A program made the position numbers and the translations under genes. 64,000 nt of DNA, taken from positions 181,078 through 245,077 of the forward strand of contig NVWU01000004.1 of assembly GCA_002733765.1 (NCBI GenBank). The letters are read 5' to 3'. The notes beneath the pieces are model-generated. The model searched no databases. It was not told where the DNA came from and worked only from the letters and a program-made list of their open reading frames with translations. Position 1 is the first letter of the stretch; every line of letters begins with the position of its first letter. Source of the stretch: Colwellia sp. Its GTDB lineage: Bacteria > Pseudomonadota > Gammaproteobacteria > Enterobacterales > Alteromonadaceae. This document shows, one piece after another, positions 1 through 8,893 of the stretch.

Positions 1-2208
1 GAATTACGTCATGAGTTTATGACTGTAGAGCACCTACTGTTAGCGCTGTTAGATAATCCATCAGCCATTGAGGTTTTGGGAGCCTGTGGCGCAGACTTAA
101 ATATAATTAAAACAAGCCTTCTTGAGTTTATTAAAGAAACTACTCCGGTAATACCCGTTGAAGAAGATGAGCGTGAAACACAACCGACTCTAGGGTTCCA
201 ACGCGTATTACAACGTGCCGTTTTTCATGTGCAATCATCAGGTAAAAGTGAAGTGAATGGCGCTAATGTTCTAGTTGCTATCTTTAGTGAACAAGAATCG
301 CAAGCTTCTTATATATTGAAAAAAGCAGATATTAGTCGACTAGATATTGTTAATTATATCTCACATGGCATCGCTAAGATTGAAGGTGATTCTAATAGTT
401 CTGTTGTCGAAGAAGGTGAACAAGTCAGTGAAGAAGAACCGAGAACAATTGAAAACTTTTCGGTTAACTTAAATGAAGAAGCACTCAAAGGTAATATTGA
501 TCCCCTAATTGGTAGAGACAGTGAATTAGAAAGAACTTTGCAGGTATTAAGCCGTCGCCGTAAAAATAATCCGTTATTTGTTGGTGAAGCAGGGGTTGGT
601 AAAACGGCAATTGCAGAAGGTTTAGCTAATTTAATTGTTGCGGGAAAGGTACCTGAATTTTTAAAAGATGCCACTATTTATTCTTTGGATATGGGGGCTT
701 TACTTGCGGGTACTAAATATAGAGGCGACTTTGAAAAACGCTTTAAAGCGTTATTAAAAGATCTTGAGTCAGACGATAATGCCGTTCTATTTATTGATGA
801 AATTCATACTATTATTGGTGCTGGAGCTGCATCTGGCGGCATGTTGGATGCATCTAACCTAATTAAGCCCTTACTTTCAGCAGGTAAACTTCGTTGTTTA
901 GGCTCTACTACATACCAAGAATATCAAAGTATTTTTGAAAAAGACCGTGCATTAGCAAGACGTTTTCAGAAAATTGATATTATTGAACCAAGCGTTGAAG
1001 ACACTACTAAAATACTGCAAGGGCTAAAAGAAAAGTACGAATCACATCATGGTGTTCGTTATACCAATGCTGCTTTACGTGCAGCAGCACAGCTTTCTGC
1101 CAAGTACATTAATGAACGTTTTTTACCTGATAAAGCAATTGATGTTATTGATGAGGCCGGTGCAAAACAGCAACTTGTGGAGGCTTCTAAACGGAAAAAG
1201 ACGATCAATAATACCGATATTGAGGCTATTGTGGCAAAAATGGCCAGAATACCGGAAAAATCTGTATCCTCATCGGAAAAAGATAGTCTGAAAAACCTTA
1301 ATCGTAATTTAAAACTCGTTGTATTTGGTCAAGACAATGCGATAGAAGAATTAACCTCTGTTATTCGTTTGTCACGCGCTGGGCTTGGTAGTGAAGAAAA
1401 GCCAGTTGGCTCATTTTTATTTGCTGGTCCTACCGGGGTAGGTAAAACAGAAATCACGCAGCAATTGGCTAAAGTTTTAGGTGTTGAACTATTGCGTTTT
1501 GATATGTCAGAGTACATGGAGAAACATGCGGTTAGCCGGTTAATAGGCGCGCCTCCTGGTTATGTGGGCTATGAACAGGGCGGTTTGTTAACTGATGCTG
1601 TTTTGAAGAATCCACATGCAGTTGTTTTACTCGATGAAATTGAGAAAGCCCATGAAGATGTTTACAATATTTTATTACAAGTGATGGACCATGGCACTTT
1701 AACTGATAATAATGGACGTAAAGCAGATTTTAGAAATATTATTTTAGTACTAACCACTAATGCTGGTGTGCAAGAAACCGTACGTCAATCAATTGGCTTT
1801 AAACAGCAAGATCATAGCTTAGATGCGATGAGTGAAATAAATAAAGTCTTTTCACCTGAGTTTAGAAACCGCCTAGATAATATTGTTTGGTTTAATCATC
1901 TTGATAATGAAGTAATTCAACAAGTAGTTGATAAATTTATTGTTGAATTACAAGTACAGCTAGATGAAAAAGGTGTTTCATTAGAACTAACGCGCGATGC
2001 TAAAAAATGGCTAGCAGAGCACGGTTATGATAAAACGATGGGGGCTCGACCTATGTCTAGGTTAATTCAAGAGAAGCTTAAAAAAGAATTAGCAAATGAA
2101 TTACTCTTTGGGGAGTTAACTAATGGTGGTGTCGCTAAAGTTGGCGTAAAACAAGATAAACTTATTATCTCTTACGAAAGTAAACAAGAGTTGATTACAG
2201 AAAAATAA
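1..2208 (+). CDS. clpA: ATP-dependent Clp protease ATP-binding subunit ClpA (5' truncated by window)
   Basis: ClpA is the AAA+ unfoldase that feeds substrates, including N-degron proteins delivered by ClpS, into the ClpP peptidase. The reading frame is open from base 1, and the residues before the first ATG (ELRHEF, then MTVEHLLLALLDN) match the normal ClpA N-domain. The gene therefore begins left of the window, lacking only about 20 residues of the usual ~755. Visible parts are the Clp N domain, a first AAA module with Walker A GEAGVGKT and Walker B VLFIDEIHT, a second module with GPTGVGKT and VVLLDEIEKAH, and the C-terminal D2-small domain. The intermodule spacing is short, without the long ClpB coiled coil, so this is ClpA and not ClpB. 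clpS would be expected just upstream. Confidence 0.97.
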   Translation, partial: ELRHEFMTVEHLLLALLDNPSAIEVLGACGADLNIIKTSLLEFIKETTPVIPVEEDERETQPTLGFQRVLQRAVFHVQSSGKSEVNGANVLVAIFSEQESQASYILKKADISRLDIVNYISHGIAKIEGDSNSSVVEEGEQVSEEEPRTIENFSVNLNEEALKGNIDPLIGRDSELERTLQVLSRRRKNNPLFVGEAGVGKTAIAEGLANLIVAGKVPEFLKDATIYSLDMGALLAGTKYRGDFEKRFKALLKDLESDDNAVLFIDEIHTIIGAGAASGGMLDASNLIKPLLSAGKLRCLGSTTYQEYQSIFEKDRALARRFQKIDIIEPSVEDTTKILQGLKEKYESHHGVRYTNAALRAAAQLSAKYINERFLPDKAIDVIDEAGAKQQLVEASKRKKTINNTDIEAIVAKMARIPEKSVSSSEKDSLKNLNRNLKLVVFGQDNAIEELTSVIRLSRAGLGSEEKPVGSFLFAGPTGVGKTEITQQLAKVLGVELLRFDMSEYMEKHAVSRLIGAPPGYVGYEQGGLLTDAVLKNPHAVVLLDEIEKAHEDVYNILLQVMDHGTLTDNNGRKADFRNIILVLTTNAGVQETVRQSIGFKQQDHSLDAMSEINKVFSPEFRNRLDNIVWFNHLDNEVIQQVVDKFIVELQVQLDEKGVSLELTRDAKKWLAEHGYDKTMGARPMSRLIQEKLKKELANELLFGELTNGGVAKVGVKQDKLIISYESKQELITEK

Positions 2209-2255
2209 AGCTCACCAAATATCTGTTTTATTAATTGACTAATGTGGTTAATTTT

Positions 2256-2292
2256 AATAAACCTTATTATCTTAACGATAATAAGGTTTATT
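2256..2292. terminator. Rho-independent terminator after clpA
   Basis: A perfect 16-bp inverted repeat (2256-2271 against 2277-2292) with a 5-base loop lies 47 bases after the clpA stop. It is AT-rich, with T-rich sequence on both sides, so it could act in both directions. Confidence 0.7.
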
Positions 2293-2444
2293 TATATCGC
2301 ATTATCTAAGTAGATATCACCTCAATAAGTCTATTTTATTTTTTGTCTCGAAATAGTGGTTATGAATATCCTATTAAAGATTTAAGACATGCAGGGCTAA
2401 CTATATATTGCTCTGAAAAACTTAATCAGAGCAACTTTATCGCT

Positions 2445-2580
2445 TTTTAAGTATCATTGCGAGAAGGTAAAGGCTTACAGGCTGCGTTATTGATTTTGAT
2501 AAGGGAATCACCCTTCTCTTTAATCAATGCCTTGCTTACATGGATGTAGGTCTGTATTTAGCAGGGGTGATAAGGGTATA
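2445..2580 (+). repeat. Dispersed TATACCC-family intergenic repeat, decayed copy A
   Basis: The core at about 2471-2540 (CTGCGTTATTGATTTTGA, then CTTTAATCAATGCCTTGCTTA) aligns with the cores of the repeats at 24424-24629 (inverted) and 62242-62399. The right end, GGGTATA at 2574-2580, matches the family terminus. The left terminus is not recognisable. The rest of the 2209-2724 gap holds the clpA terminator, an 8-bp hairpin at 2408-2434 and no credible gene. Confidence 0.55.
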
Positions 2581-2636
2581 GTGTTTTTAAAATATAGTTT
2601 ATCGTATATTCACTTTATTATGTGCAATAAAAAGCA

Positions 2637-2672
2637 CAGTTCATCGCTCTACCAATTGACACTTGAGGAATT
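2637..2672 (-). pseudogene. Degenerate 5' half of tRNA-Asn
   Basis: The bases resemble the 5' half of the nearby tRNA-Asn genes (D-loop and anticodon-stem side, TCATCGCTCTACCAA on the + strand) but with substitutions that break the acceptor stem. No 3' half is present. It lies beyond the tRNA operon terminator. Confidence 0.5.
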
Positions 2673-2692
2673 GTTTTTTAAAGACAATAAAA

Positions 2693-2716
2693 AAGGCTAC
2701 GATTTCTCGTAGCCTT
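2693..2716 (-). terminator. Terminator of the tRNA-Asn operon
   Basis: A 10-bp stem (AAGGCTACGA against TCGTAGCCTT) with a 4-base loop is followed on the minus strand by a T-run (CCTTTTTTATTG). It sits 8 bases beyond the last tRNA in the minus direction, as expected for the end of the tRNA transcript. Confidence 0.8.
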
Positions 2717-2724
2717 ATTTTATG

Positions 2725-2800
2725 TGGCTCCCCAAACTGGGCTCGAACCAGTGACACATGGATTAACAGTCCATCGCTCTACCAACTGAGCTATTGGGGA
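2725..2800 (-). tRNA. tRNA-Asn (GTT)
   Basis: A 76-base cloverleaf with encoded CCA. On the minus strand it begins TCCCCAATAGCTCAG and ends GTTTGGGGAGCCA. The anticodon loop CTGTTAA gives GTT (Asn), the T-loop is GGTTCGAGCC, and the 7-bp acceptor stem TCCCCAA/TTGGGGA pairs. It is identical to the copies at 3022-3097 and 3217-3292. Confidence 0.97.
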
Positions 2801-2919
2801 ATAAATCTTTTTATTTTTGATTAGATTACATGGATTAACAGTAACTAATCTCCCTAGGTTTACAACTGACACTTAGAGAATAATTTTTCTATGAGCTTGT
2901 AATCACTCAACTTACAATG
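2801..2919 (-). repeat. tRNA-Asn spacer repeat, copy 1
   Basis: This 119-bp spacer is repeated, nearly identical and of equal length, at 3098-3216. Inside it (about 2829-2881) lie GGATTAACAGT, TACAACTGA and AGAGAAT in the same order and spacing as parts of the tRNA-Asn 5' half. The spacer therefore seems to contain an old, badly decayed tRNA-Asn copy. Confidence 0.6.
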
Positions 2920-2999
2920 TGGCTCCCCAAACTGGGCTCGGGAAACAATCAGCGACACATGCTATTATTAGAGAGTACAGTCCATCGCTCTACCGCTCT
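2920..2999 (-). pseudogene. Degenerate tRNA-Asn
   Basis: The 3' end is intact (TGGCTCCCCAAACTGGGCTCG on the + strand, the first 21 bases of the intact genes up to the T-loop). An altered, expanded segment follows, then ACAGTCCATCGCTCTACC, and the 5' acceptor strand is absent. It cannot fold as a tRNA and sits between two perfect copies. Confidence 0.75.
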
Positions 3000-3021
3000 T
3001 CATTTGTCGTCAAATAAAATA

Positions 3022-3097
3022 TGGCTCCCCAAACTGGGCTCGAACCAGTGACACATGGATTAACAGTCCATCGCTCTACCAACTGAGCTATTGGGGA
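3022..3097 (-). tRNA. tRNA-Asn (GTT)
   Basis: Second intact copy: 76 bases, encoded CCA, GTT anticodon, identical to the tRNA-Asn at 2725-2800. The 297-bp offset between the two, with the shared spacer, indicates tandem duplication. Confidence 0.97.
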
Positions 3098-3216
3098 ATA
3101 AATCTTTTCAATTTTGATTAGACTACATGAATTAACAGTAACTAATCTCCCTAGGTCTACAACTGACACTTAGAGAATGATTTTTCTATGAGCTTGTAAT
3201 CACTCAACTTACAATG
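3098..3216 (-). repeat. tRNA-Asn spacer repeat, copy 2
   Basis: This 119-bp spacer matches 2801-2919 with only a few substitutions. Together with the flanking tRNAs it defines a duplicated tRNA-plus-spacer unit. Confidence 0.7.
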
Positions 3217-3292
3217 TGGCTCCCCAAACTGGGCTCGAACCAGTGACACATGGATTAACAGTCCATCGCTCTACCAACTGAGCTATTGGGGA
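3217..3292 (-). tRNA. tRNA-Asn (GTT)
   Basis: First tRNA of the minus-strand operon and third identical intact copy (76 bases, encoded CCA, GTT anticodon). Its upstream promoter is at 3343-3371. A short remnant resembling a tRNA 5' half (GCCCCGTTAGCCCAGTTGG on the minus strand, about 3319-3340) lies between promoter and gene. Confidence 0.97.
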
Positions 3293-3342
3293 ATTGCTTT
3301 TCTTTCGATTAGCTTGTTAACCAACTGGGCTAACGGGGCGGA

Positions 3343-3371
3343 ATAATAAAGACCTGTGCGCTTAGTGTCAA
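3343..3371 (-). promoter_or_regulatory. sigma70 promoter of the tRNA-Asn operon
   Basis: On the minus strand there is a consensus -35 TTGACA (3371-3366), a 17-base spacer and -10 TATTAT (3348-3343). A GC-rich discriminator (TCCGCCCCG) follows, as in stringently controlled stable-RNA promoters. It is placed to transcribe all three tRNAs. Confidence 0.8.
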
Positions 3372-3501
3372 CACAAAAATAAAAAAAACTCATATATTCG
3401 TTTGTTTGCTTAAATTGCGTTCACTAAAGTGAGTTTGTTAGCATTTATTGGTAGTTTTATAACCATTGAGTTTAATTTGTTTTTCAAAAGGATAAAACTG
3501 G

Positions 3502-3530
3502 TAGTTATCCACCAAAGTTGTGGATAACTA
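3502..3530. promoter_or_regulatory. Inverted pair of DnaA-box-like sites
   Basis: A perfect 11-bp inverted repeat (TAGTTATCCAC, 7-base loop, GTGGATAACTA) contains the DnaA box TTATCCACA on the minus strand (3527-3519) and TTATCCACC, one mismatch, on the plus strand (3505-3513). It lies about 260 bases upstream of the MATE-uvrB operon. DnaA binding is an inference, and a simple hairpin is the alternative. The rest of 3372-3786 is AT-rich with no gene seen. Confidence 0.45.
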
Positions 3531-3786
3531 TGTTAGTTAATTTATAATAACTCGTTGTTATATCGTTTTATATAGCTTGTAGCTAAGTCAATATTTTCTT
3601 TTGAATACTTTTAATGTTATTTAAATTAAGGTCTTACGTTTGTTTTGTTGTTTTTTTGGCTGTTTGGTGTAATTTTTAAACAAAGGGATATTTAACCTCA
3701 TTTACTGTGCATTTCTTTTGGATTTGATTACAATAGATGAACAGTTAAAGAGCCTGTGATCACTCTACCTTTAATAAAGTTTATTA

Positions 3787-5187
3787 ATGACATCAAATAA
3801 AATAACCATGAATAAGAAACAACGGGTGAATTTACTCAAAGATCCCGTTGCTAGCACCTTACAACGAATGACTATTCCGATGATCTACGGCATGGTTTTA
3901 TTAATGACATTTAATTTAATTGATACTTTTTTTGTTAGTTTGTTAGGTACTCAGCCTTTAGCTGCTATTAGTTTTACTTTTCCGATTACTTTTACTGTGA
4001 TTAGCTTGATGATAGGTTTAGGTGTAGGCACCTCAGCAGTTATTGCCAGATTTTTAGGTCGTGATGATCACGAGTCGGCAAAAAACGCTGCAACAGCTGC
4101 TTTATATCTAGCTGCCGTCATTGTTATTAGCTTATCTTTTTTAGGTTACTTATTTACGGATGAGTTATTTACTTTATTAGGCGCTCAAGCCTCTCTCTTA
4201 CCTTTAATTCATCAGTATATGGATATTTGGTATATTGGTAGCGTTTGTTTAATTGGACCTATGATAGGCAACGCTATACTTCGTGCGTCAGGCGACACTA
4301 AAACACCAAGTATGATTATGGGTAGTGCTGGATTAATTAACGCGATTCTTGATCCTATCTTTATTTTTGGTTTTGGTCCTGTTCCTGCCATGGGCATGCA
4401 AGGTGCTGCTATAGCAACACTTATCTCTTGGTTATTTGGTTTTACATTTGCATTGACTATATTAACAAAACAAAGAAACTTAATTCATACGCATTTATTA
4501 TCACTCAAACAGTTAATTTCTTCCGGCCGTATTATTTTAAAAATAGGCTTACCTGCCGCAGGCGCAAACATGTTAACTCCAATTGCTGCCGCTATTATGA
4601 CCGCTATTGCTGCAACATATGGTGAATCAGTAGTTGCAGGCTTTGGTGTTGGCTCTAGAATTGAATCGATTGCCTGCCTAGTTGTTCTAGCGCTGTCGAT
4701 GACATTGCCGCCATTTATTAGTCAAAATTTTGGTGCAGGTCATATGCACAGAGTTAAACATGCCTATAAAGCTGCAATTAAGTTTGTTTTACTCTGGCAA
4801 GTCGTAATCTATGTAGTGTTAATTATTGCCGCTCCTTGGATTGCCTCGGCTTTTTCCAAAGAGCAAGAAGTTGCTGATATCATTGTGCTGTTTATTTGGA
4901 TTTTGCCATTAGGTTATGGTTTTCAAGGCGTTATTATTTTAACTAACTCTTCTTTTAATGCTTTACACAAGCCGATAGTGGCACTGATATTGAGTTTTAT
5001 TCGATTATTTATTTGTTATGTACCGTTAGCTTCTATAGGCAGTTATTTCTATGGTTTACATGGTTTTTTTATTGGGGCGCTAATAGGGAACTTAATTATG
5101 GCATCTATTTCGTATCGATTGTTTTCTAAGCAGTTTACCAATGACGAGTTTATTGTGAATAAAACAGCTCAGGAACAATTACCTTGA
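3787..5187 (+). CDS. MATE family multidrug/Na+ antiporter-type efflux protein
   Basis: Predicted inner-membrane exporter of the MATE (MatE) family, which extrudes cationic drugs or metabolites using Na+ or H+ gradients. The 466 residues fit the usual length and form about 12 hydrophobic segments in two homologous halves. The N-terminal [21 protein letters not shown] and the following [20 protein letters not shown] are typical. The substrate is not predictable. The first ATG is used here; an in-frame ATG at 3808 ([13 protein letters not shown]) lies closer to the conserved region, and neither has a strong ribosome site. The stop overlaps the uvrB start by 4 bases, so the two are probably co-transcribed and translationally coupled. 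Confidence 0.9.
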   Translation: MTSNKITMNKKQRVNLLKDPVASTLQRMTIPMIYGMVLLMTFNLIDTFFVSLLGTQPLAAISFTFPITFTVISLMIGLGVGTSAVIARFLGRDDHESAKNAATAALYLAAVIVISLSFLGYLFTDELFTLLGAQASLLPLIHQYMDIWYIGSVCLIGPMIGNAILRASGDTKTPSMIMGSAGLINAILDPIFIFGFGPVPAMGMQGAAIATLISWLFGFTFALTILTKQRNLIHTHLLSLKQLISSGRIILKIGLPAAGANMLTPIAAAIMTAIAATYGESVVAGFGVGSRIESIACLVVLALSMTLPPFISQNFGAGHMHRVKHAYKAAIKFVLLWQVVIYVVLIIAAPWIASAFSKEQEVADIIVLFIWILPLGYGFQGVIILTNSSFNALHKPIVALILSFIRLFICYVPLASIGSYFYGLHGFFIGALIGNLIMASISYRLFSKQFTNDEFIVNKTAQEQLP

Positions 5188-7211
5188 AAAATATCACGTT
5201 GAAAGAAACAAATTTGAAAGCCTTTACCTTGCGGTCAGATTACACACCTGCTGGCGATCAGCCTAGTGCAATTAAACAGTTACTTGAAGGGATCGATTCT
5301 GGTCTAGCACATCAAACCTTACTCGGTGTTACCGGATCAGGCAAAACATTTACTATTGCTAATGTTATTGAAAAATTAAACCGCCCAACGATGATGTTAG
5401 CGCCGAATAAAACCTTAGCAGCGCAGCTTTATGGTGAAATGAAAGAGTTTTTCCCCAATAATGCTGTTGAATATTTTGTTTCTTACTATGATTATTACCA
5501 ACCAGAGGCTTATGTACCCACAACCGATACCTTTATAGAAAAAGATGCCTCGGTAAACGAACATATAGAACAAATGCGCTTATCTGCGACTAAGGCACTT
5601 TTAGAGCGGCGTGATGTCATCATTATTGCTTCTGTTTCTGCTATCTATGGCTTAGGAGATCCTGATTCCTATTTGAAAATGATGCTGCATATCAGCCAAG
5701 GGGATATTATTAACCAGCGTGATATTTTACGTCGGTTAGCTGAACTACAATATATCCGTAATGATGTTGCTTTCGCACGAGCAACATACCGAGTGCGTGG
5801 CGACGTTATTGATGTTTTTCCCGCAGAATCTGACCGACTAGCGTTAAGAATAGAATTATTTGATGAAGAAATTGAACGTATTAGTCAATTTGATCCATTA
5901 ACCGGGCAGGTGGAACGTAGATTAGCGCGAGTGACTATTTATCCAAAAACTCATTATGCGACGCCTAGAGAAAAAATTTTAGCCGCCGTTGATAAAATTA
6001 AAATTGAATTAAAAGATAGATCACAATACCTTAAAGATAATAATCGCTTAGTTGAAGAGCAGCGGATATCGCAGCGGACTCAATTTGATATTGAAATGAT
6101 GACCGAGCTTGGTTATTGCTCGGGTATTGAAAACTATTCTCGTTATTTGTCAGGTCGTGGGCCAGGCGAAGCGCCGCCGACGCTATTTGATTACTTGCCT
6201 GATGATGGTTTACTTATTATTGATGAATCTCATGTCACTGTGCCGCAAATAGGCGCTATGTACAAAGGCGACCGATCACGTAAAGAAAACTTAGTACAAT
6301 ACGGTTTTCGACTACCTTCTGCACTTGATAATAGGCCAATGAAGTTTGAAGAGTTTGAAGCACTTTCACCACAAACTATCTATGTATCAGCAACGCCAAG
6401 TAACTATGAAATTGAAAAGTCAGCGGGAGATATCGCAGAGCAGGTGGTACGTCCAACTGGCTTGTTAGATCCGCAAATAGAAGTTCGTCCAGTGGAAACT
6501 CAAGTGGATGACTTACTCTCTGAAATTAACAAACGATTACCTTTAGACGAGCGAGTATTAGCAACTACGTTAACCAAGCGAATGGCCGAGGATTTAACTG
6601 ATTACTTAGATGAGCATGGTATTAAAACACGTTATTTACATTCTGATGTTGATACAGTCGAAAGAGTGGAAATTATTCGAGATTTCCGTTTGGGTAAATT
6701 TGATGTTTTAGTGGGTATTAATTTATTGCGGGAAGGTTTAGATATGCCTGAAGTGTCGCTTGTTGCAATATTGGATGCTGACAAAGAGGGGTTTTTACGC
6801 TCCGAGCGTTCACTTATACAAACGATTGGCAGAGCAGCGCGCAATATTAATGGTAGAGCTATCTTATATGCGGGTAGAATTACTAAATCAATGCGTAAAG
6901 CCATTGATGAAACTGATCGACGTAGAGAGAAGCAGCATCAAAATAATATAGACAATAATATTACCCCTAAAGGTGTAGTAAGAAAAATTACTGATGTTAT
7001 GGATGTTGGTGATTTTAGTAAGTCTAAGGAGTTGGGTAAAGTAGCTGAACGACATGCTAATTATCAGCTACTAACAACAAAAGAAATTGATAATAAAATT
7101 GAGCAACTTGAAAAGGAAATGTACTTATGTGCACAAAACTTAGAATTTGAACAAGCCGCTTCAATTCGCGATGACATTGCTAAGCTCAGAGAGCAACAAT
7201 TGTCGACTTAG
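5184..7211 (+). CDS. uvrB: UvrABC system protein B (excinuclease subunit UvrB)
   Basis: UvrB is the damage-verifying helicase-like subunit of nucleotide excision repair, which is loaded by UvrA and recruits UvrC. The 675 residues show [13 protein letters not shown], Walker A GVTGSGKT, the beta-hairpin region ([20 protein letters not shown]), DESH, the helicase motif QTIGRAARN and a C-terminal UVR motif. The first ATG codon lies after the Walker A motif, so translation must begin at a non-ATG codon. TTG at 5184, 9 bases after an AGGA and overlapping the MATE stop, is the best choice; TTG at 5199 or 5214 would also work. No clear LexA box was seen upstream. Confidence 0.96.
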   Translation: MKNITLKETNLKAFTLRSDYTPAGDQPSAIKQLLEGIDSGLAHQTLLGVTGSGKTFTIANVIEKLNRPTMMLAPNKTLAAQLYGEMKEFFPNNAVEYFVSYYDYYQPEAYVPTTDTFIEKDASVNEHIEQMRLSATKALLERRDVIIIASVSAIYGLGDPDSYLKMMLHISQGDIINQRDILRRLAELQYIRNDVAFARATYRVRGDVIDVFPAESDRLALRIELFDEEIERISQFDPLTGQVERRLARVTIYPKTHYATPREKILAAVDKIKIELKDRSQYLKDNNRLVEEQRISQRTQFDIEMMTELGYCSGIENYSRYLSGRGPGEAPPTLFDYLPDDGLLIIDESHVTVPQIGAMYKGDRSRKENLVQYGFRLPSALDNRPMKFEEFEALSPQTIYVSATPSNYEIEKSAGDIAEQVVRPTGLLDPQIEVRPVETQVDDLLSEINKRLPLDERVLATTLTKRMAEDLTDYLDEHGIKTRYLHSDVDTVERVEIIRDFRLGKFDVLVGINLLREGLDMPEVSLVAILDADKEGFLRSERSLIQTIGRAARNINGRAILYAGRITKSMRKAIDETDRRREKQHQNNIDNNITPKGVVRKITDVMDVGDFSKSKELGKVAERHANYQLLTTKEIDNKIEQLEKEMYLCAQNLEFEQAASIRDDIAKLREQQLST

Positions 7212-7248
7212 CAATACTTTTATTTTAAGTAATCTAAAATCGATAAAA

Positions 7249-7461
7249 TTATCTAAGATCCATCATAGAATAATTGCCAATAATACCGGCGACTGCATCA
7301 CTATTACAATTCCTTAAATTGCTGATATCTTCAATAATTTTATCTTGAATATCGACAGGGAAAAGTAATAATTGCTCAAGATACATATGTGCTTGAGTTT
7401 CATTATTTGCATCCATCATTTTTTTTAAGCACCGCGCTTGGCACGTCCACATAGCACTCAT
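7249..7461 (-). CDS. Small hypothetical protein (70 aa)
   Basis: I do not recognise this protein. It is 70 residues, predicted soluble, with a Cys pair near the N-terminus (CQARC) and a third Cys in NLRNCNSD. The start has a good ribosome site, AAGGA six bases before ATG on the minus strand, which is why I accept the frame as real. It lies alone, convergent with uvrB, downstream of a region with no other gene. No function can be assigned. Confidence 0.55.
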   Translation of the reverse strand: MSAMWTCQARCLKKMMDANNETQAHMYLEQLLLFPVDIQDKIIEDISNLRNCNSDAVAGIIGNYSMMDLR

Positions 7462-7724
7462 AAATAATCCTTAATAATTTATTAGATACTAATTAAGTTT
7501 AGACTATCAGTTGATAAGGGTTATAAACAATTTTTCTTAAAAAAAAATCAAAGGATAAAAATAATCTATAGAATAAAAAGTAATTAATATTCAGTATATT
7601 ATTAAATAATGCTAGTACCAGTAAGTTAGTGATCAAATATCAATGAGGATAGCTGTTCAATAAGAATAAGCTTGATTGAGTAATAGTGGGGGGTATGGGT
7701 TTTTAGCTCCCAATAAAGCCTAAG

Positions 7725-7770
7725 TATCTATATCTATATCTATATCTATATCTATATCTATGTCTATGTC
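7725..7770. repeat. TATCTA hexanucleotide tandem repeat
   Basis: Six perfect TATCTA units (7725-7760) are followed by TGTCTA and a partial TGTC. It lies in the 397-base gap 7462-7858, about 260 bases upstream of the small gene and 90 bases past the ion-channel stop. Nothing else was recognised in that gap, which is AT-rich. Confidence 0.85.
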
Positions 7771-7858
7771 GTCAACGGTGTTATTGGAAATTTAGGTCAT
7801 TTAGAATTAATAGCTATTTATTGATAGAATATCAAATAATTTATACTGGTATTTTTGC

Positions 7859-8821
7859 TTATTTACCGCAATGAGGGCACTTTATACCGTGTTGACCCTG
7901 CTTTAACACTTGAATACTACGTTGTAGTTCGTCAGGTTCTATTTCCAACTTATCTGCAAGTGTTTCTAAGGCTTTGTACTCTTCTTGGTCAATATAACCA
8001 TCAGTTAGCGCATTAGTAATATGAGCATCTAGCTTCTTTTTTCGTTCACGTAATTCTTCGCCAAAACGCGCCGCTAACATGCCTGCAGGTAATGCGACAA
8101 GACCAACACCGACAAGCATAATAAAGGTTGAAATAACCTTTCCTACGGCTGTAATAGGGACTACATCGCCATACCCTACAGTTGTCATGGTAACAACTGC
8201 CCACCAAAAAGATTGAATAATACTGCCAAAAACATCAGGTTGTATTTTTCCCTCTACTGAATGCATTAAACTGGCGGCAATAATAATTAAAAACATCATT
8301 ACCATCATGGCAGCGGTAATACTTTTTAATTCTTTAGCAATGACATTGATGAAAATATTGAAGCCTTTAAAGTAATGGGTCAATTTTAATAACCTTAATA
8401 CTCTTAATAAACGAAGTGTTCTTAAGTCAATGGCAAAAAATAGGGCTATAATAAAAGGTAAAATGGCAATTAAATCAATTAATGCCATAGGCGTGAATAT
8501 GTAGTCGGTTCTAGCTTTGATCGTTGAGAAGGCTTGATACTTGGGGTTTTCTATACAGCACCAAACTCTTAATAGGTACTCAACACAAAAAAGTGATAGT
8601 GAAATAAACTCAAATAAAGCAAATTCTTGGTGATAAAGCTCATGGTAATCAGCTTCTGATTCAAAAACTGCTGCGATAACATTGCTAAGAATAAGAACGA
8701 TTAAAAAAAAGTTGATTGCCTTTGCTACGAAATTTTTACTGGTTTCACTTTCAAGCAATTGGTAAGTTTTTGTTCTTAAAGACTCACGTGAAGTGAGCTT
8801 ATTAGGGAAAGCATCAGCCAT
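7859..8821 (-). CDS. Voltage-gated potassium channel-like protein (6 TM)
   Basis: Predicted inner-membrane ion channel of 320 residues. The S1-S4 voltage-sensor region includes an S4 with Arg at every third position (LRTLRLLRVLRLLKL, about residue 132). The pore loop carries the K+ selectivity signature TTVGYGD, followed by S6. A soluble C-terminal tail of about 80 residues is rich in acidic and basic residues (YIDQEEYKALETLADKLEI) and ends in CPHCGK, half of a zinc-ribbon knuckle. Prokaryotic Kv-type channels of this length are common in marine gammaproteobacteria. The gating signal is unknown. It is transcribed alone or with queC upstream (72-base gap). Confidence 0.88.
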   Translation of the reverse strand: MADAFPNKLTSRESLRTKTYQLLESETSKNFVAKAINFFLIVLILSNVIAAVFESEADYHELYHQEFALFEFISLSLFCVEYLLRVWCCIENPKYQAFSTIKARTDYIFTPMALIDLIAILPFIIALFFAIDLRTLRLLRVLRLLKLTHYFKGFNIFINVIAKELKSITAAMMVMMFLIIIAASLMHSVEGKIQPDVFGSIIQSFWWAVVTMTTVGYGDVVPITAVGKVISTFIMLVGVGLVALPAGMLAARFGEELRERKKKLDAHITNALTDGYIDQEEYKALETLADKLEIEPDELQRSIQVLKQGQHGIKCPHCGK

Positions 8822-8893
8822 AAAGTTATTTTAAATTTTTAATTATTTGGAGTTTGATGCCGTTGAGTTAACATCTATTTATTTAACAGTATG

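Noticed and set aside
2527-2712. Plus-strand ORF of 61 codons before the tRNAs
   Set aside because: It runs through a repeat end, a decayed tRNA and a terminator, so it is not a gene.
3720-3770. Another tRNA-Asn spacer remnant before the MATE gene
   Set aside because: A loose similarity (GATTACAATAGATGAACAG...) is too short and diverged to support.
3372-3786. Replication origin suggested by DnaA-box-like sites
   Set aside because: Only two boxes are present, without AT-rich 13-mers, and no dnaA, gidA or rpmH is nearby.
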